In this document: in pieces, positions 31,103 through 31,457 of the stretch
Layout of the letters: every line of letters starts with the position of its first letter
Position numbering within the stretch: position 1 is the first letter of the stretch
Source: SHLQ01 sp964441145
Lineage (GTDB): Bacteria; Actinomycetota; Acidimicrobiia; Acidimicrobiales; SHLQ01
Direction: 5' to 3'
DNA: 31,457 nt
NCBI GenBank assembly: GCA_964441145.1
Contig: CAYTUB010000033.1
Span: 1-31,457, forward strand
The notes under the pieces: model-generated
Seen by the model: only the letters and a program-made list of their open reading frames with translations
Told to the model about the DNA's origin: nothing
Database searches by the model: none
Program-made: the position numbers and the translations under genes

Positions 31103-31457
31103 ATGAGAAACACGAAACTGTTCCGCCTGTTGGCGGTGCTGTTCGCTGTGTCACTGTTTGCCGCTGCTTGCGGCAGCAGCGACACCGGCGACGCAGGGGC
31201 CGCAGACGCCGACACAAGCGACGATGCTGGAGATGCTGATGACGGCGATGCCGACGACGGCGATGCTGGAGATGCTGATGACGGCGATGCCGACGACGGC
31301 GATGCCGACGCTGGCGACGACACCGAAGAGGTAGACGTTGTTCAGGGCTCGACCCTCGCAGCAGTACAAGACCGAGGAAGTCTCAACTGCGGTGTTTCAG
31401 GCGCTGCTGTTGCGTTCTCGTTCACCCAGGCTGACGGAACCGTCGAAGGCATCGACG
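31103..31457 (+). CDS. Amino-acid ABC transporter substrate-binding lipoprotein (AapJ-like), partial
   Basis: The first 118 residues of a secreted lipoprotein are visible; the rest lies beyond the window. The signal peptide MRNTKLFRLLAVLFAVSLFA ends in the lipobox AAAC (Cys23). An acidic linker of Asp-Ala-Gly repeats (about 24-76) follows, including a perfect 39-bp tandem duplication at 31223-31300. The mature domain then begins STLAAVQDRGSLNCGVSGAA and FSFTQADGTVEGID. This opening matches substrate-binding proteins of general amino-acid ABC transporters, where the domain captures the amino acid outside the membrane and delivers it to the permease. A strong GGAGGG ribosome-binding site sits about eight bases before the ATG. 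Permease and ATPase genes should follow outside the window. Confidence 0.85.
   Translation, partial: MRNTKLFRLLAVLFAVSLFAAACGSSDTGDAGAADADTSDDAGDADDGDADDGDAGDADDGDADDGDADAGDDTEEVDVVQGSTLAAVQDRGSLNCGVSGAAVAFSFTQADGTVEGID
31223..31300 (+). repeat. Two perfect 39-bp tandem repeats in the lipoprotein linker
   Basis: Copies at 31223-31261 and 31262-31300 are identical and encode two units of 13 residues (DAGDADDGDADDG). They keep the reading frame, so copy-number change would alter only linker length. Such Asp-rich stalks are seen in envelope lipoproteins of marine and halotolerant actinobacteria, but no function is shown here. Confidence 0.9.

Noticed and set aside
30892..31323. N-terminal extension of upp rich in Ser-Ala-Ser-Pro
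   Set aside because: It is the antisense reading of the Asp-rich lipoprotein linker and of the divergent promoter. Upp proteins start near the ATG at 30891.

Overview
The window is a high-GC bacterial chromosome fragment with one 100-base run of N, so it is a draft scaffold, possibly from a metagenome. The gene content suggests Actinomycetota, possibly an Acidimicrobiia-like lineage: lipoproteins and membrane proteins with Pro/Thr-rich stalks, a PknB-type Ser/Thr kinase beside an ECF sigma factor, an actinobacterial-type adenosine kinase, and frequent GTG starts. The lineage is inference, because there is no rRNA gene.

Layout. Positions 1-811 (minus) hold the start of valS and a small cyclic-nucleotide-binding protein. 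A 382-bp spacer with a perfect 20-bp palindrome precedes an acyl-CoA dehydrogenase (1194-2408). Positions 2439-7310 form an envelope-signalling group: a stalked membrane protein, a transmembrane Ser/Thr kinase, a divergent ECF sigma factor, a small hypothetical protein and a stalked lipoprotein, closed by a strong terminator. Next come an alpha/beta hydrolase, a frameshifted small gene, and a TauE/SafE permease. The permease's stop codon lies inside the first copy of a 75-bp-period repeat that runs into the assembly gap. Positions 10056-15795 hold an M15 peptidase, two small membrane proteins, a SUKH-like protein, a TauD-like protein that has lost most of its iron ligands, and a large protein with two degenerate NYN-like halves. 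Nth (15908-16576) lacks a complete Fe-S ligand set.

From 27670 down to 16583 nearly everything is on the minus strand and tightly packed. In order of transcription it encodes: aminopeptidase N; a calcineurin-like phosphoesterase (4-nt overlap); a DUF480-PEP-mutase/isocitrate-lyase-like fusion; a DsbA/FrnE-family protein whose first active-site Cys is an in-frame TGA; and a six-helix membrane protein. After a short spacer come five genes chained by 4-nt stop/start overlaps: two GT-B glycosyltransferases, a coiled-coil protein, an unknown protein and a sulfotransferase. An NYN nuclease and a PilZ protein follow, also overlapping by 4 nt. The right end carries a PfkB-type adenosine kinase-like gene with a dienoyl-CoA isomerase-like gene, upp with a downstream hypothetical gene, and the start of an amino-acid-binding lipoprotein.

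The strongest novel candidate is the selenoprotein at 22116-22754. Its TGA replaces the first Cys of CxxC, and a hairpin with bacterial SECIS geometry follows directly. Next in interest are the coupled glycan/sulfotransferase operon with its NYN-PilZ tail, the DUF480 fusion and the TauD pseudoenzyme.
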